Part shown: piece by piece, positions 18,763 through 27,564 of the stretch
Layout of the letters: every line of letters starts with the position of its first letter
Numbering within the stretch: the first letter of the stretch is position 1
Source of the DNA: Hoeflea_A sp965204935
GTDB lineage: Bacteria > Pseudomonadota > Alphaproteobacteria > Rhizobiales > Rhizobiaceae
NCBI RefSeq assembly: GCF_965204935.1
Contig: NZ_CBDBFO010000002.1
Direction: 5' to 3' (one strand)
DNA length: 64,000 nucleotides
Program-made: the position numbers and the translations under genes
The notes under the pieces: model-generated
What the model saw: only the letters and a program-made list of their open reading frames with translations
The model's database searches: none
What the model was told of the DNA's origin: nothing

Positions 18763-19212
18763 ATCTCCGCTGTCATTACATGAAAAACCCGGTCACGCGT
18801 TCACACGGCGCGGCCAACAGACCCGCCATTGCGGCGGCATTGTCACCGCGTGTCACGGGACGTTTCCAAATGTGCTTCACGGAATTGGCCTGTTTTGTTG
18901 ACTTCCGCCCGCCCTTTGCTTGTCTGAACACCATCGGCGCAGCGCCGAAACCACAGCTCATATGCCGGTGCCTCTGCATATTGCGGTGACCGGCACAGCC
19001 GGTCCGCCGTTTGAGGGCTCTGGCGGGCCGGCGCGACGGCTGCCATGCTCCGCAAATAACGTGGAAAAACAAATATCTTCCCGACGCCACTTGCATATGC
19101 GCACACGTCCATGAAAGATATTGTGGGGATCGCCCTGCCCGCACAAGCTGACCCATCTCGGCCGGGCGGATCGAACGCAGGGTTTGTATGCATACGCATC
19201 GGAGGCGTGCAG
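18763..19212 (+). other. Intergenic stretch upstream of cfa
   Basis: About 450 bases. Overlapping frames exist on both strands (for example 18776-19303 reverse) but none has a ribosome site or recognisable product, and they overlap each other and the cfa start. It should contain the cfa promoter; no clear element was recognised. Confidence 0.35.
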
Positions 19213-20472
19213 ATGACCGGGACAGCGACAAAGGCGGATGACGCGAGCGCCGTGGAAATCGTTTCGGCAGGAAACATCGGTCAGCACCTGAAAGGTCTGC
19301 CATTCAAGGCACAGCTGGCACTGCGTGCGATAACAGGACTGCGTAACGGAGAGCTCGACCTGACGCTACCGGACGGTCGCCGCTGGCGCATTGAAGGCTC
19401 GGAAAGCGGGCCTCGCGCCGGTGTTATCCTGCACAACTGGAACCTGCCCTACGCGGCCTTCCGCCGCGGCACGATCGGGGTGGCGGAGTCTTACATGGAT
19501 GGCGACTGGGAAAGCCCGGACATCCCGACCTTCCTCGAACTCTTTCTCGTGAACACCCATATCGGCAACCACATGGCCAGCGGTGCGAAGGGTCTTGCCA
19601 GCCTTATGGAGCGCCTGCGTCATCTGTTCCGTTCGAACACCAAGACCCAGGCAAAGAAGAACATCGCAGCGCATTATGATCTCGGCAACGCATTTTACGA
19701 AAAGTGGCTCGATCCGAGCATGACCTATTCGTCAGCGCTGTTCCAGACGGGCGCCAACGACCTGCACAGCGGTCAGAAAGCAAAGTACAAGGCGCTTGCC
19801 GACGCCATCGGCATCACAAGGGACAGCCATGTCCTCGAGATCGGCTGCGGATGGGGCGGGTTTGCCGAATACACGGCCAGGGAGATCGGCGCGAGGGTGA
19901 CCGGCCTGACGATCAGCCGCGAGCAGCTCGCCTACGCGCAAAAGCGCATTCACAATGCCGGCCTGTCAGACAGGGTCGAGCTGAAGTTTCAGGATTATCG
20001 CGAGGAACGCGGCGTTTACGATCACATCGCCTCCATAGAGATGTTCGAGGCGGTCGGAGAAAAGTACTGGCCCGGCTACTTTTCCAAACTGAGCGAATGC
20101 CTGAAACCTGGCGGGCGCGCGGGATTGCAGATCATAACTATCCATGAGGATGCTTTCGAGAATTACCGGCGTAATCCGGATTTCATCCAGCGCTATGTGT
20201 TTCCCGGTGGCATGCTGCCGACCTTCGAGATCCTCGAAGATCTCGGCCGCAAGGCCAATCTGAGGCTGGCCGGGCACCGGGCATTCGCCCAGGACTACGC
20301 GCGCACCCTGTCGGAATGGTGTTCGCGCTTCTGGGATGCATGGCCGAGCATCCGGCCCATGGGTTTTGACGACCGCTTCAAGCGGCTTTGGGAATTCTAC
20401 CTGCACTATTGCGAGGCCGGGTTCCGCGCCGAGAACATCAATGTGCGTCAGATTATCTACCAGCGCTCTTGA
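19213..20472 (+). CDS. cfa: Cyclopropane-fatty-acyl-phospholipid synthase family methyltransferase
   Basis: 419 residues. SAM-dependent enzyme that adds a methylene bridge across double bonds of membrane phospholipid acyl chains. After an N-terminal lipid-binding part come KKNIAAHYDLGNAFYEKWLD and MTYSSALF, both typical of Cfa, then the SAM motif VLEIGCGWGGFAEYTAREIG, and later IASIEMFEAVGEKYWPGYF with the family Glu and EWCSRFWDAW near the end. I chose the ATG at 19213 because GGAGGCG lies 6 bases ahead; a longer frame opens at 19111. It stands alone before cysK. Confidence 0.93.
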   Translation: MTGTATKADDASAVEIVSAGNIGQHLKGLPFKAQLALRAITGLRNGELDLTLPDGRRWRIEGSESGPRAGVILHNWNLPYAAFRRGTIGVAESYMDGDWESPDIPTFLELFLVNTHIGNHMASGAKGLASLMERLRHLFRSNTKTQAKKNIAAHYDLGNAFYEKWLDPSMTYSSALFQTGANDLHSGQKAKYKALADAIGITRDSHVLEIGCGWGGFAEYTAREIGARVTGLTISREQLAYAQKRIHNAGLSDRVELKFQDYREERGVYDHIASIEMFEAVGEKYWPGYFSKLSECLKPGGRAGLQIITIHEDAFENYRRNPDFIQRYVFPGGMLPTFEILEDLGRKANLRLAGHRAFAQDYARTLSEWCSRFWDAWPSIRPMGFDDRFKRLWEFYLHYCEAGFRAENINVRQIIYQRS

Positions 20473-20642
20473 ACGGCATGGTTCAGGACGCAACGCTCGC
20501 CGGTTAGCCATGCTTCTGCCGCTGAATTGAAATACTATTTTGCGAAATTGCGACGGCGGCAAACATCATTTCTTGCCGCGACCCGTGTTGATAATCCACA
20601 ACCGTCAAAATACTGTTGCAGCGATCCGAACGGGGCAAACCT

Positions 20643-21680
20643 ATGACCATCTTCCAGAACGTGCTCGAGGGCATCGGCAATACGCCGCTGATCAAACTGA
20701 AAAAAGCGTCCGAACTGACAGGCTGCACGATCCTCGGCAAGGCCGAATTTCTCAATCCCGGCCAGTCGGTGAAGGACCGCGCCGCCCTCTTCATCGTCCG
20801 CGATGCGGAAAAGAAGGGGCAGTTGCGGCCGGGCGGCGTCATCGTCGAGGGAACGGCCGGCAACACCGGCATCGGCCTTTCGATGGTCGCCAAGGCGCTT
20901 GGCTATCGCACAGTGATTGTCATCCCCGAAACCCAGAGCGAGGAAAAGAAAGACGCTCTACGCCTTCTCGGCGCGGAATTGGTCCAGGTGCCCGCCGTTC
21001 CCTACCGCAATCCCAACAACTATGTGCGCCTTTCGGGCCGGCTGGCAGAGCAGATTGCGCGCGAGGATCCGAACGGTGCCATCTGGGCGAACCAGTTCGA
21101 CAATGTCATCAACAGGCAGGCCCATATCGAAACCACGGCGCCGGAAATCTGGCGCGACACGGATGGCAAGGTGGACGGCTTCATTTGTGCTGTTGGTTCC
21201 GGAGGCACGCTCGCCGGTGTCGCCGTCGGGCTGCGAGAGCGGAGCCCGGACGTCAAGATCGGCATTGCCGACCCGCTCGGCGCCGCGCTCTACAACCACT
21301 ACAAGCACGGCGAGATGAAAGCCGAGGGAAGTTCGATAACCGAAGGGATCGGCCAGGGCCGCATCACGGCCAATCTGGAAGGCTTCACACCGGATTTCGC
21401 CTATCAGATCCCGGATGCCGAGGCTTTCCCTTACGTCTATGATCTCATCGAGGACGAAGGCATGTGCCTGGGTGGATCGTCCGGCATCAACATCGCCGGC
21501 GCCGTCAGGATGGCACAGGAGATGGGGCCCGGCCACACCATCGTCACCATTCTTTGCGACTACGGCAACCGTTATCAATCGAAGCTCTTCAATCCTGAAT
21601 TCCTGCGCTCCAAGGATCTGCCTGTGCCGCAGTGGATTGAAAAGTCTCCGGATATCTCAATCCCCTACGAAGAGGTTTAA
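20643..21680 (+). CDS. cysK: Cysteine synthase (O-acetylserine sulfhydrylase)
   Basis: 345-residue PLP enzyme of the beta-substituted alanine synthase family that makes cysteine from O-acetylserine and sulfide. The PLP lysine is in NPGQSVKDRAAL, the substrate loop is VEGTAGNTGIGLSMV, and CAVGSGGTLAGVAVGL is the phosphate-binding turn. LVQVPAVPYRNPNNYVRLSG and the longer C-terminus place it in the CysK-like branch of about 340 residues found in rhizobia. It heads a same-strand run: the alanyl-tRNA editing gene begins 3 bases after its stop, followed by sseA and GNAT. Confidence 0.93.
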   Translation: MTIFQNVLEGIGNTPLIKLKKASELTGCTILGKAEFLNPGQSVKDRAALFIVRDAEKKGQLRPGGVIVEGTAGNTGIGLSMVAKALGYRTVIVIPETQSEEKKDALRLLGAELVQVPAVPYRNPNNYVRLSGRLAEQIAREDPNGAIWANQFDNVINRQAHIETTAPEIWRDTDGKVDGFICAVGSGGTLAGVAVGLRERSPDVKIGIADPLGAALYNHYKHGEMKAEGSSITEGIGQGRITANLEGFTPDFAYQIPDAEAFPYVYDLIEDEGMCLGGSSGINIAGAVRMAQEMGPGHTIVTILCDYGNRYQSKLFNPEFLRSKDLPVPQWIEKSPDISIPYEEV

Positions 21681-21683
21681 GCC

Positions 21684-22418
21684 TTGCAGGAAACGCGTCC
21701 GCTCTTCATCGACGATGCCTATCTGTCGACGGCCGAGGGCCGCGTCGCCGCCGTCAACGACCGTGGCGGCATCCTGCTCGACCAGACCTGTTTTTATGCT
21801 ACCTCCGGCGGGCAGCCCGGCGATATCGGATTTTTCGAGCGTGAGGACGGGTCCAAGATCGAGATCGCCGCAACGGTCAATGGGCAGTCCAAGAGCGAGA
21901 TCGTCCATGTGCCCGCCAACGAGCAAGCGGTTCCGGAGATCGGAGAGAAGGTCGCGCTTCATATCGACTGGCCCCGCCGCTACCGGTTGATGCGCATGCA
22001 CTCGGCCTGCCACCTCCTGACCGTGGTGTGCCCCTATCCCATTACAGGCGCATCCGTCGGTGAGAACGAAAGCCGCGTCGATTTCGACATGAGTGAGGCC
22101 ATCGACAAGGCGACGGTCAGCGAAAGGCTGATGGAGTTGGTCGACGGCAACCACCCGATCTTCGCACAATGGATCGACGAGGCGGAACTGGAAGCCAACC
22201 CCGGCCTGGTGAAGTCGAAGAACGTCCGCCCACCGCGCGGCAGCGGCCGCATCCGGCTGGTCTGCATCGGCGATGAGGCCGGCGTCGACAGTCAGCCCTG
22301 CGGTGGAACCCACGTTTCCGAGACCGGTGAGATCGGCGCCATCCATATCGGCAAAATCGAGAAGAAGGGGCGCGAGAACCGCCGTTTCCGCATTCGCTTC
22401 GGCGAATTGCCCGGCTGA
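21684..22418 (+). CDS. Alanyl-tRNA editing protein (AlaX type)
   Basis: 244-residue free-standing editing domain related to the C-terminal half of AlaRS. It hydrolyses wrongly charged Ser- or Gly-tRNA-Ala in trans. The zinc-binding residues are seen as MRMHSACHLL (HxxxH) and PCGGTHVSETGEIG (CxxxH). QTCFYATSGGQPGDIG is the family N-terminal signature. It starts with TTG at 21684, three bases after the cysK stop, and ends 11 bases before sseA. Coupling with cysteine synthesis is plausible because serine and cysteine pools affect mischarging, but this is inference. Confidence 0.92.
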   Translation: MQETRPLFIDDAYLSTAEGRVAAVNDRGGILLDQTCFYATSGGQPGDIGFFEREDGSKIEIAATVNGQSKSEIVHVPANEQAVPEIGEKVALHIDWPRRYRLMRMHSACHLLTVVCPYPITGASVGENESRVDFDMSEAIDKATVSERLMELVDGNHPIFAQWIDEAELEANPGLVKSKNVRPPRGSGRIRLVCIGDEAGVDSQPCGGTHVSETGEIGAIHIGKIEKKGRENRRFRIRFGELPG

Positions 22419-22429
22419 TCGGCGCGATA

Positions 22430-23287
22430 ATGCCCATGGCTGAAAAAAGTGCTTTCGTCGTTTCGGCCGACTGGCTGGAAGAGCATCTGGGACAGGAAGG
22501 TCTGCGCATTGTCGACGCGTCCTGGTACCTGCCGGCGCAAGAACGCGACGCGAGGACCGAATACGAGGCCGGTCATATTCCGGGCGCCGTCTTCTTCGAT
22601 CAGGACGCCGCGGTAGAACCCGGTGCCGATCTTCCCCATACCCTGCCGCGCCCGGCTGTCTTTACAGAACATGTCTCCGCTCTCGGCATTTCCGATGGCG
22701 ACACGATCGTTGTTTACGATGGTCCCGGCATGCTTGCTGCACCGCGCGTGTGGTGGATGTTTCGCGTCATGGGCGCGGCGAAGGTTTACGTGCTCGATGG
22801 CGGTATCGACCGCTGGAAGGCTGACGGGCGGCCCATGAGCACGGAAATTCCTGTCTATCCGAAAGGCGTTTTCAACGCGGCGTTTGATGCATCCGCGGTG
22901 GTTGGTTTTGACGAAATGCGCGCCGTCGTCGCGTCCGGCTCCAGCCAGATCGCCGATGCACGAAGCGCTGGCCGTTTTACCGGCAAAGAGGCCGAGCCGC
23001 GGCCCGGCCTGCGGTCGGGCCGCATGCCCGGGGCCCGCAATGTCCCTGTGTTGTCGCTTTCGGAAAACGGCCATCTCAAATCCCTCGACGCGCTGCGCGC
23101 GACACTTGAGGGCGCAGGCATCGACCCGTCCGCCCCGGTCGTCACTACCTGTGGCTCCGGCGTCACCGCCGCCGTCATCACACTCGCGCTCAACTCGCTC
23201 GGCAATCAGGACGCGCGTCTTTATGACGGGTCGTGGTCGGAGTGGGCTTCGCGCGACGATACGCCCGTGGAAACCGGGGAACAGTGA
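22430..23287 (+). CDS. sseA: 3-mercaptopyruvate sulfurtransferase
   Basis: 285 residues with two rhodanese domains. The N-terminal domain is inactive (VVYDGPGMLAAPRVWWMF, no Cys), and the C-terminal domain carries the active Cys in VTTCGSGVTAA. The CGSG[VI]TA loop marks mercaptopyruvate sulfurtransferases rather than thiosulfate rhodanese (CRxG). It moves sulfur from 3-mercaptopyruvate to thiol acceptors, which fits cysK upstream. A second possible Met start lies at 22436. Its stop shares one base with the GNAT start. Confidence 0.94.
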   Translation: MPMAEKSAFVVSADWLEEHLGQEGLRIVDASWYLPAQERDARTEYEAGHIPGAVFFDQDAAVEPGADLPHTLPRPAVFTEHVSALGISDGDTIVVYDGPGMLAAPRVWWMFRVMGAAKVYVLDGGIDRWKADGRPMSTEIPVYPKGVFNAAFDASAVVGFDEMRAVVASGSSQIADARSAGRFTGKEAEPRPGLRSGRMPGARNVPVLSLSENGHLKSLDALRATLEGAGIDPSAPVVTTCGSGVTAAVITLALNSLGNQDARLYDGSWSEWASRDDTPVETGEQ

Positions 23288-23847
23288 TGGCCAGGGGACG
23301 TGCGCCGCTTAAGGCGATAGTGACCTATCTGGAACAGACACAGCGGCCGACACAGCTTTGCCCGATGCCGGTGAACCTGCATGTCGCGCTGATGAAGCAG
23401 ACGGATATCCCCCTGCATTTCTACCGTTTCCTGCAGCTGCGTACCGGCCGGGAATGGCACTGGGTTGCGCGCTTGCGTCTCAGCGACAACGCATTGTCAA
23501 AGATCGTCCACGCACCTGAGACTTCGATCCACGTGCTTTATCTCAACGGCGCGCCGTCCGGCCTGTTCGAGCTGCGGCAGGTCAATCCCGAGACCGTCAA
23601 TCTGGAATATTTCGGCCTCATGCCGCACGCGCAGGGCCACGGGCTTGGCCGGTGGCTGCTCGCCCAGGCACTGGAGGCAGCGTGGGAGACCAGCCCGCTC
23701 AAGGTCACGGTTAACACCTGCACGCTGGACCACCCCGCCGCCCTGCCCCTTTACCAGAAGCTCGGCTTTACGCCGATCGGCCAGAGCGAGACCTTTATCC
23801 ATCCACTCACCGACGCCGACCTGTTGCGCATCGTCAAATCGATCTGA
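23287..23847 (+). CDS. GNAT-family N-acetyltransferase
   Basis: 186 residues. The acetyl-CoA loop is LMPHAQGHGLGRWLLAQALE, preceded by the beta-4 strand NLEYFGL and followed by VNTCTLDHPAALPLYQKLGF, a standard GNAT core. The substrate is unknown. The ATG overlaps the sseA stop by one base (TGATG), so it is translated in a coupled way as the last gene of the cysK cluster. Confidence 0.9.
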   Translation: MARGRAPLKAIVTYLEQTQRPTQLCPMPVNLHVALMKQTDIPLHFYRFLQLRTGREWHWVARLRLSDNALSKIVHAPETSIHVLYLNGAPSGLFELRQVNPETVNLEYFGLMPHAQGHGLGRWLLAQALEAAWETSPLKVTVNTCTLDHPAALPLYQKLGFTPIGQSETFIHPLTDADLLRIVKSI

Positions 23848-23886
23848 AGCTGAACGGGCTGTTCATCCCAGCTTCAGCAGCTTTTC
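23846..23886 (+). terminator. Possible terminator after GNAT gene
   Basis: A 7-bp stem GAAGCTG/CAGCTTC with a 16-base loop overlaps the stop codon of the GNAT gene and is followed by AGCAGCTTTTC. The large loop and short T run make this only a fair candidate. Confidence 0.4.
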
Positions 23887-23948
23887 TCTAACCTTCCTCC
23901 ATCTATTCAGCGGCCGGGTGATCCGGTCGGGACGAGAGGAAGACTGAT

Positions 23949-24575
23949 ATGAAACGCCGCACTTTTTTGACCGCTATCGCCGCCGTTGTCGCCGCGCCCG
24001 CTGCCGCGTCTGCTGCACAGTTCAAACTGGCCATCGACGACGGCAATCCGCCGACGAAGAAGGTCTTTGTCGCCAACAAGTTCAACAAGAAGGCGCCCAG
24101 CGCACTGACCATCGAAAAGAGCCTCAAGGCCCCACCGACGGTCAAGATCAAGCCGTCGATGAAGGGCACAGTACAGGACATCAAGCGCCGCAGAGCGCTG
24201 CGTCACGTCGCTCCTTCGATCGAGATCCAGGCGATCAATTTCGCATTCGGCTCGCCGCACATTCCGCCGAGCCAGCACTGGAAGGTGGAGCAGATTGCAC
24301 AGGCCATGCACAACATGCTCGGCTACAATCCGAACGAACTGTTCCTGATCGAGGGCCATACCGACGCTGTCGGCTCCTACGCCAGCAACCAGCACTTGTC
24401 CGAACGCCGCGCCGGCTCGTTGCAACGCGTGCTCACCGACTATTTCGGCGTGCCCTACCATGTGCTCGAGACGGTCGGCTACGGCGAGGAGGATCTGTTG
24501 ATCGACACGCCATATGCCGACTGGCGCAACCGTCGTGTCACCCTGCGTCGGATTACGGATATTGTTTATCAGTGA
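23949..24575 (+). CDS. OmpA-family peptidoglycan-associated protein
   Basis: 208 residues with an N-terminal signal (MKRRTFLTAIAAVVAAPAAA; ends near ASAA). A basic, Lys/Pro-rich linker (residues 25-90) leads to a C-terminal OmpA-like peptidoglycan-binding domain: LFLIEGHTDAVGSYASNQHL SERRA and GYGEEDLLIDTPYADWRNRR are its two signatures. No lipobox Cys is present, so it is periplasmic or inner-membrane linked rather than a Pal lipoprotein. It stands alone with its own hairpin terminator. Confidence 0.87.
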   Translation: MKRRTFLTAIAAVVAAPAAASAAQFKLAIDDGNPPTKKVFVANKFNKKAPSALTIEKSLKAPPTVKIKPSMKGTVQDIKRRRALRHVAPSIEIQAINFAFGSPHIPPSQHWKVEQIAQAMHNMLGYNPNELFLIEGHTDAVGSYASNQHLSERRAGSLQRVLTDYFGVPYHVLETVGYGEEDLLIDTPYADWRNRRVTLRRITDIVYQ

Positions 24576-24588
24576 GCGAACGTCGACC

Positions 24589-24610
24589 TGCCCCGTCAGA
24601 TGACGGGGCA
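24589..24610 (+). terminator. Hairpin after OmpA-like gene
   Basis: Perfect 9- to 10-bp stem TGCCCCGTCA/TGACGGGGCA with a 2-base loop just after the stop. No T run follows (ATCAAC), so it may block RNA decay or act with another factor rather than terminate alone. Confidence 0.5.
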
Positions 24611-24776
24611 TCAACATGTTGCCGACACCGCCGGAAAAAGCCAACATCACCAGACTGTGCATGCCGCTATTCGATCTGGCCGATCGGTCTATACAGTCTG
24701 CAGACCATTCAGTACTGGTCTGGATGGAGCGCGATCAGGGAATTGAGACCTTGGTTTGGGGAGCCAGGAGAGTCGA

Positions 24777-25790
24777 TTGACCGGAGTTCATACGAAGTTC
24801 AAACACCGAGTGTCCGAAATCGGAAATAGGGATGCCATCTACAATGAACTTGGCTGCGGCGCACTGACGGAGAAAGTCAAATTCCGAAAGGACTATTTCT
24901 CGCTGCATCCCAACCACCAAAAAATAACAAGGGAAAAGAACGAGGCAAAGAAACGCGCTATTCGGATAGTAGTAATTGCAATAGTAACATTACCAATTTT
25001 ACTACTATTGCTAGCAGCAAATTTCTATTTATTTATAATTATTGCAATTATAATCGATATTACATTAAGGAGCCGATTTAGAGGGCATATTATGCGCTCG
25101 GCACTTTTGGCCGGCTCCGAAAAAGCTCCAGACGGAATGAGACTGGCCGAGAATAACGACTACTGCCTGTTTCTTCGCGAGTTCGCGCGCGATGACCAAA
25201 AGCTGGAATCAGTATTGAGCGATTCCGTTTTCGGAATCGGCCCGCTAGTCGCGCTTGGGGATCCACGAGACGGCGTGCCAAGCATCGGCGGTGCGTACAG
25301 GTCTTATGTGCAGGAAGATTGGGAAACTGCCGCCGCTCAACTCATCGACAACGCCACCCTATTGTTCCTGGTAGGTTCCCCCAACACCGGTATCAGATGG
25401 GAAATCAACTACATAAAGGAACATGGGCACTTGGAAAAGTGTGTCCTTCTTCCGGAAGATTTCGGACACACGATATCCGAAGGTTCGAACGAACAAGGAT
25501 TTTTGAGTCTTTTCACACCCAAGGCGCTTCAGGATTTTTACTCAGGTGCCCGAGTGTACCGCACGTCGCGAAGTCTCGGATCGGCCAGGTGGAGATACCT
25601 GGCGGAATTTGGAGCCGATTTCAGTGAGAGCGACAGTGAAACCATGGTCAGGTGCGATTCTGCTTTCACCGACGGCGAAGTTTTTACAGGCATTGAAGTT
25701 TGCCCAAAGAAATTCAGGTCAGAGCGCCAGAGACTTTCGTCTGCGGTCTGGGTAGCTGTAGCCGAAACATATCGCAAGCGGCACCACTAA
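24777..25790 (+). CDS. Membrane protein with predicted TIR-like cytoplasmic domain
   Basis: About 337 residues; not matched to a named family. Seen: a basic N-terminus, two membrane segments in a very AT-rich stretch (24961-25080; about residues 60-95), then a globular region from about residue 115. That region contains YCLFLREFARDD, VFGIGPLVALGDPRDGVPSI, an Arg/Tyr-rich link, DNATLLFLVGSPNTG and IRWEINYIKE. The strand-loop order with a final WE glutamate resembles TIR/SEFIR-like folds of bacterial membrane proteins of unknown role; this is inference. No ATG precedes residue 112, so I chose the TTG at 24777 with AGGAGAG before it. Base composition differs from its neighbours, suggesting transfer. 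Confidence 0.6.
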   Translation: MTGVHTKFKHRVSEIGNRDAIYNELGCGALTEKVKFRKDYFSLHPNHQKITREKNEAKKRAIRIVVIAIVTLPILLLLLAANFYLFIIIAIIIDITLRSRFRGHIMRSALLAGSEKAPDGMRLAENNDYCLFLREFARDDQKLESVLSDSVFGIGPLVALGDPRDGVPSIGGAYRSYVQEDWETAAAQLIDNATLLFLVGSPNTGIRWEINYIKEHGHLEKCVLLPEDFGHTISEGSNEQGFLSLFTPKALQDFYSGARVYRTSRSLGSARWRYLAEFGADFSESDSETMVRCDSAFTDGEVFTGIEVCPKKFRSERQRLSSAVWVAVAETYRKRHH

Positions 25791-25875
25791 GCCTTTGGAA
25801 AGGAGTATTTTCAGCGGTGCCTCAAAACAACTGGAAGGGTACCTGTAGATATTCCGCTTATGCGACGGACCAGCC

Positions 25876-26109
25876 TTACCCCGCCAACCGCACAGCATCC
25901 CCGTATCCCCGCCCCCGACCGTAGAACTCCAGCGTCTCCGCGTGGAAGTAGGCACTTTCTGTCAGATTAGATCCGCCGGAAGTTGAAAAACGGATCGGCT
26001 GGCCACAGTGGTTGTACATTCCGGCCAGGCGATCATCCCGATGCAGGTCATATTCACCGCTGACGCCGACCTCGACGAGCCACAGCACCGCGCTGGCAAC
26101 CGTTCATAC
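25876..26109 (-). pseudogene. Truncated copy of the small gene at 26970-27341
   Basis: The C-terminal 70 residues (ending ETLEFYGRGRGYGDAVRLAG) align with the end of the secreted protein encoded at 26970-27341 (ETLEFYGRARGYGDAVRLAG). The DNA is nearly identical over the last 65 bases and much more diverged before that. Upstream of about 26109 the frame is closed by a stop (TGA), and the signal peptide and N-terminal 50 residues are absent. The two copies lie in the same orientation on either side of the methyltransferase gene. It is probably a decayed duplicate; a short GTG-started product from 26088 cannot be excluded. Confidence 0.65.
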
Positions 26110-26243
26110 CATCCAGTTCAGGAAAAGCTCCGCCGGGACATAGATAGACTATTCTGTGTGGAACAAATCCGCAAAGTATGGCCTGAACTTGATGTCGCGA
26201 CGCCGTTCCGGCTACGCTACTTAAACATGTACAGGTCAGAGAA

Positions 26244-26957
26244 ATGCGCGACAACAACAAGATCAAGTCGAACCGGCTGAACGAACTCATTCCGCCTGAG
26301 ATCAGAGGCAATGCATTTTACAATGACCTGCACAAGATTGCTTGCCGCACCGACATACGGACATTCCTGGAAATCGGCTCGTCAAGCGGCGAAGGCAGCA
26401 CCCATGCTCTGGTAAGTGGACTGCGGAAGCGCCCGGATACTGATGAGCTGCGGCTGTTTTGTCTGGAAATCAGTAAGCAACGCGCTGATGCGCTGCAAGC
26501 GCACTATCAAGAAGACGGTTTCGTACGATGCTACAACATGTCATCCATTCCGGCTGCTGCATTTCCCACAGACCCAGAACTCGAGCATTTTTACTGCAAT
26601 GTGCGCTATCCGCTAAAGCCCAGGAAGGCCGCTGATAAACTCAGCATGGCACGCAACGACATGCGCACCGATCTCGAGTATCTGGTGGCTTCCGGTGCGG
26701 ACGGTCACGGGATTCGCGCAATAAAGGCAGAAAACGGCATCAGGGATTTCGATTTTGCGCTCATAGACGGTTCGGAATTCGCGGGAGAACGCGAACTGTG
26801 GGAAGTAATGGGAGCGAAGATAATCGCGCTGGACGATATCATGACCTTCAAATGCTGGAACGCCCACCGCATTCTCAAGGCCCATTCCGGATACCGGCTG
26901 ACCAGCATGTCCAGGCGAGTCAGAAATGGCTATTCCATTTTTGAACGCAGATATTGA
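26244..26957 (+). CDS. Class I SAM-dependent methyltransferase-like protein
   Basis: 237 residues. The SAM-binding motif is TFLEIGSSSGEGSTHAL (residues 33-49), followed by LFCLEISKQRADAL as the acidic end of strand 2, and FDFALIDGSEFAGERELWEV then KIIALDDIMTFKCW as the metal/acidic strand region of O-methyltransferases that act on sugars or small molecules. The substrate is unknown. It starts about 15 bases after a GTACAGGTCAGAGAA-type leader and is flanked by two copies of an unrelated small secreted gene in the other orientation, so the patch looks inserted or rearranged. Confidence 0.75.
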   Translation: MRDNNKIKSNRLNELIPPEIRGNAFYNDLHKIACRTDIRTFLEIGSSSGEGSTHALVSGLRKRPDTDELRLFCLEISKQRADALQAHYQEDGFVRCYNMSSIPAAAFPTDPELEHFYCNVRYPLKPRKAADKLSMARNDMRTDLEYLVASGADGHGIRAIKAENGIRDFDFALIDGSEFAGERELWEVMGAKIIALDDIMTFKCWNAHRILKAHSGYRLTSMSRRVRNGYSIFERRY

Positions 26958-26969
26958 TACCCGGCGGTC

Positions 26970-27341
26970 CTACCCCGCCAACCGAACAGCATCCCCGTAT
27001 CCCCGCGCCCGGCCGTAGAACTCCAGCGTCTCCGCATCGAAATAGACCCGGTCGGCCAAGGATGAGCCGCTGCAATAGGTGAAATAGATCGGTTGACTGT
27101 CGTGGGTGCGCGATTTGATCCAGCCGCCATTTTGGCGCAGGTCATATTCGCTGCAAATGCCTGCTTCAATCAGCCAGCGTGCTGCACCGGAGAAGGATTC
27201 TCCATGTTTTTCAACATCATCCGACCGCGCAACCAGCCGCTCATAGTCTTTTTCGGTCAGCGCGCGTGATGGCAGATTGGCCGCGGCGCCAAGGATTGCG
27301 ACGCCGAAAAGGCCCGTAACAACAATCGATCCGATATTCAC
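26970..27341 (-). CDS. Small secreted protein of unknown function
   Basis: 123 residues with a signal peptide (IGSIVVTGLFGVAILGAAAN). The mature part has RALTEKDYERLVARSDD, a Cys in AGICSEYDL, a second in YCSGSSLADRVYFD, and the end ETLEFYGRARGYGDAVRLAG. I do not recognise the family. It is the complete version of the truncated copy at 25876-26109. Convergent with the methyltransferase gene, 12 bases apart. Confidence 0.65.
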   Translation of the reverse strand: MNIGSIVVTGLFGVAILGAAANLPSRALTEKDYERLVARSDDVEKHGESFSGAARWLIEAGICSEYDLRQNGGWIKSRTHDSQPIYFTYCSGSSLADRVYFDAETLEFYGRARGYGDAVRLAG

Positions 27342-27510
27342 TAGACAAGCCCCCCTTTATCTAGCAGACCGCATGATTGTAGCGCACCGGGCTAAAGGTC
27401 CGATTGACCGATTGGTTCAAATTCTATGCAATTGATTCAACAAATTCATACCAGTATCAAAGCCGTGAGCGCCGATACCGCGGACGAGCCACGCGTTCAC
27501 CGGCCCATGC

Positions 27511-27543
27511 AAAAAAGCCGCCCGGCCATGCGGCGGGGCGGCT
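27511..27543 (-). terminator. Rho-independent terminator of ald
   Basis: On the reverse strand an 8-bp stem AGCCGCCC/GGGCGGCT with a 12-base GC-rich loop is followed by TTTTTTG. It lies 22 bases after the ald stop. Confidence 0.85.
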
Positions 27544-27564
27544 GTGGGCTGGCGTCCCGATTCC

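Noticed and set aside
18776..19303. Reverse 175-codon frame upstream of cfa
   Set aside because: Overlaps the cfa start and other frames, no ribosome site, Arg/Cys-rich product.
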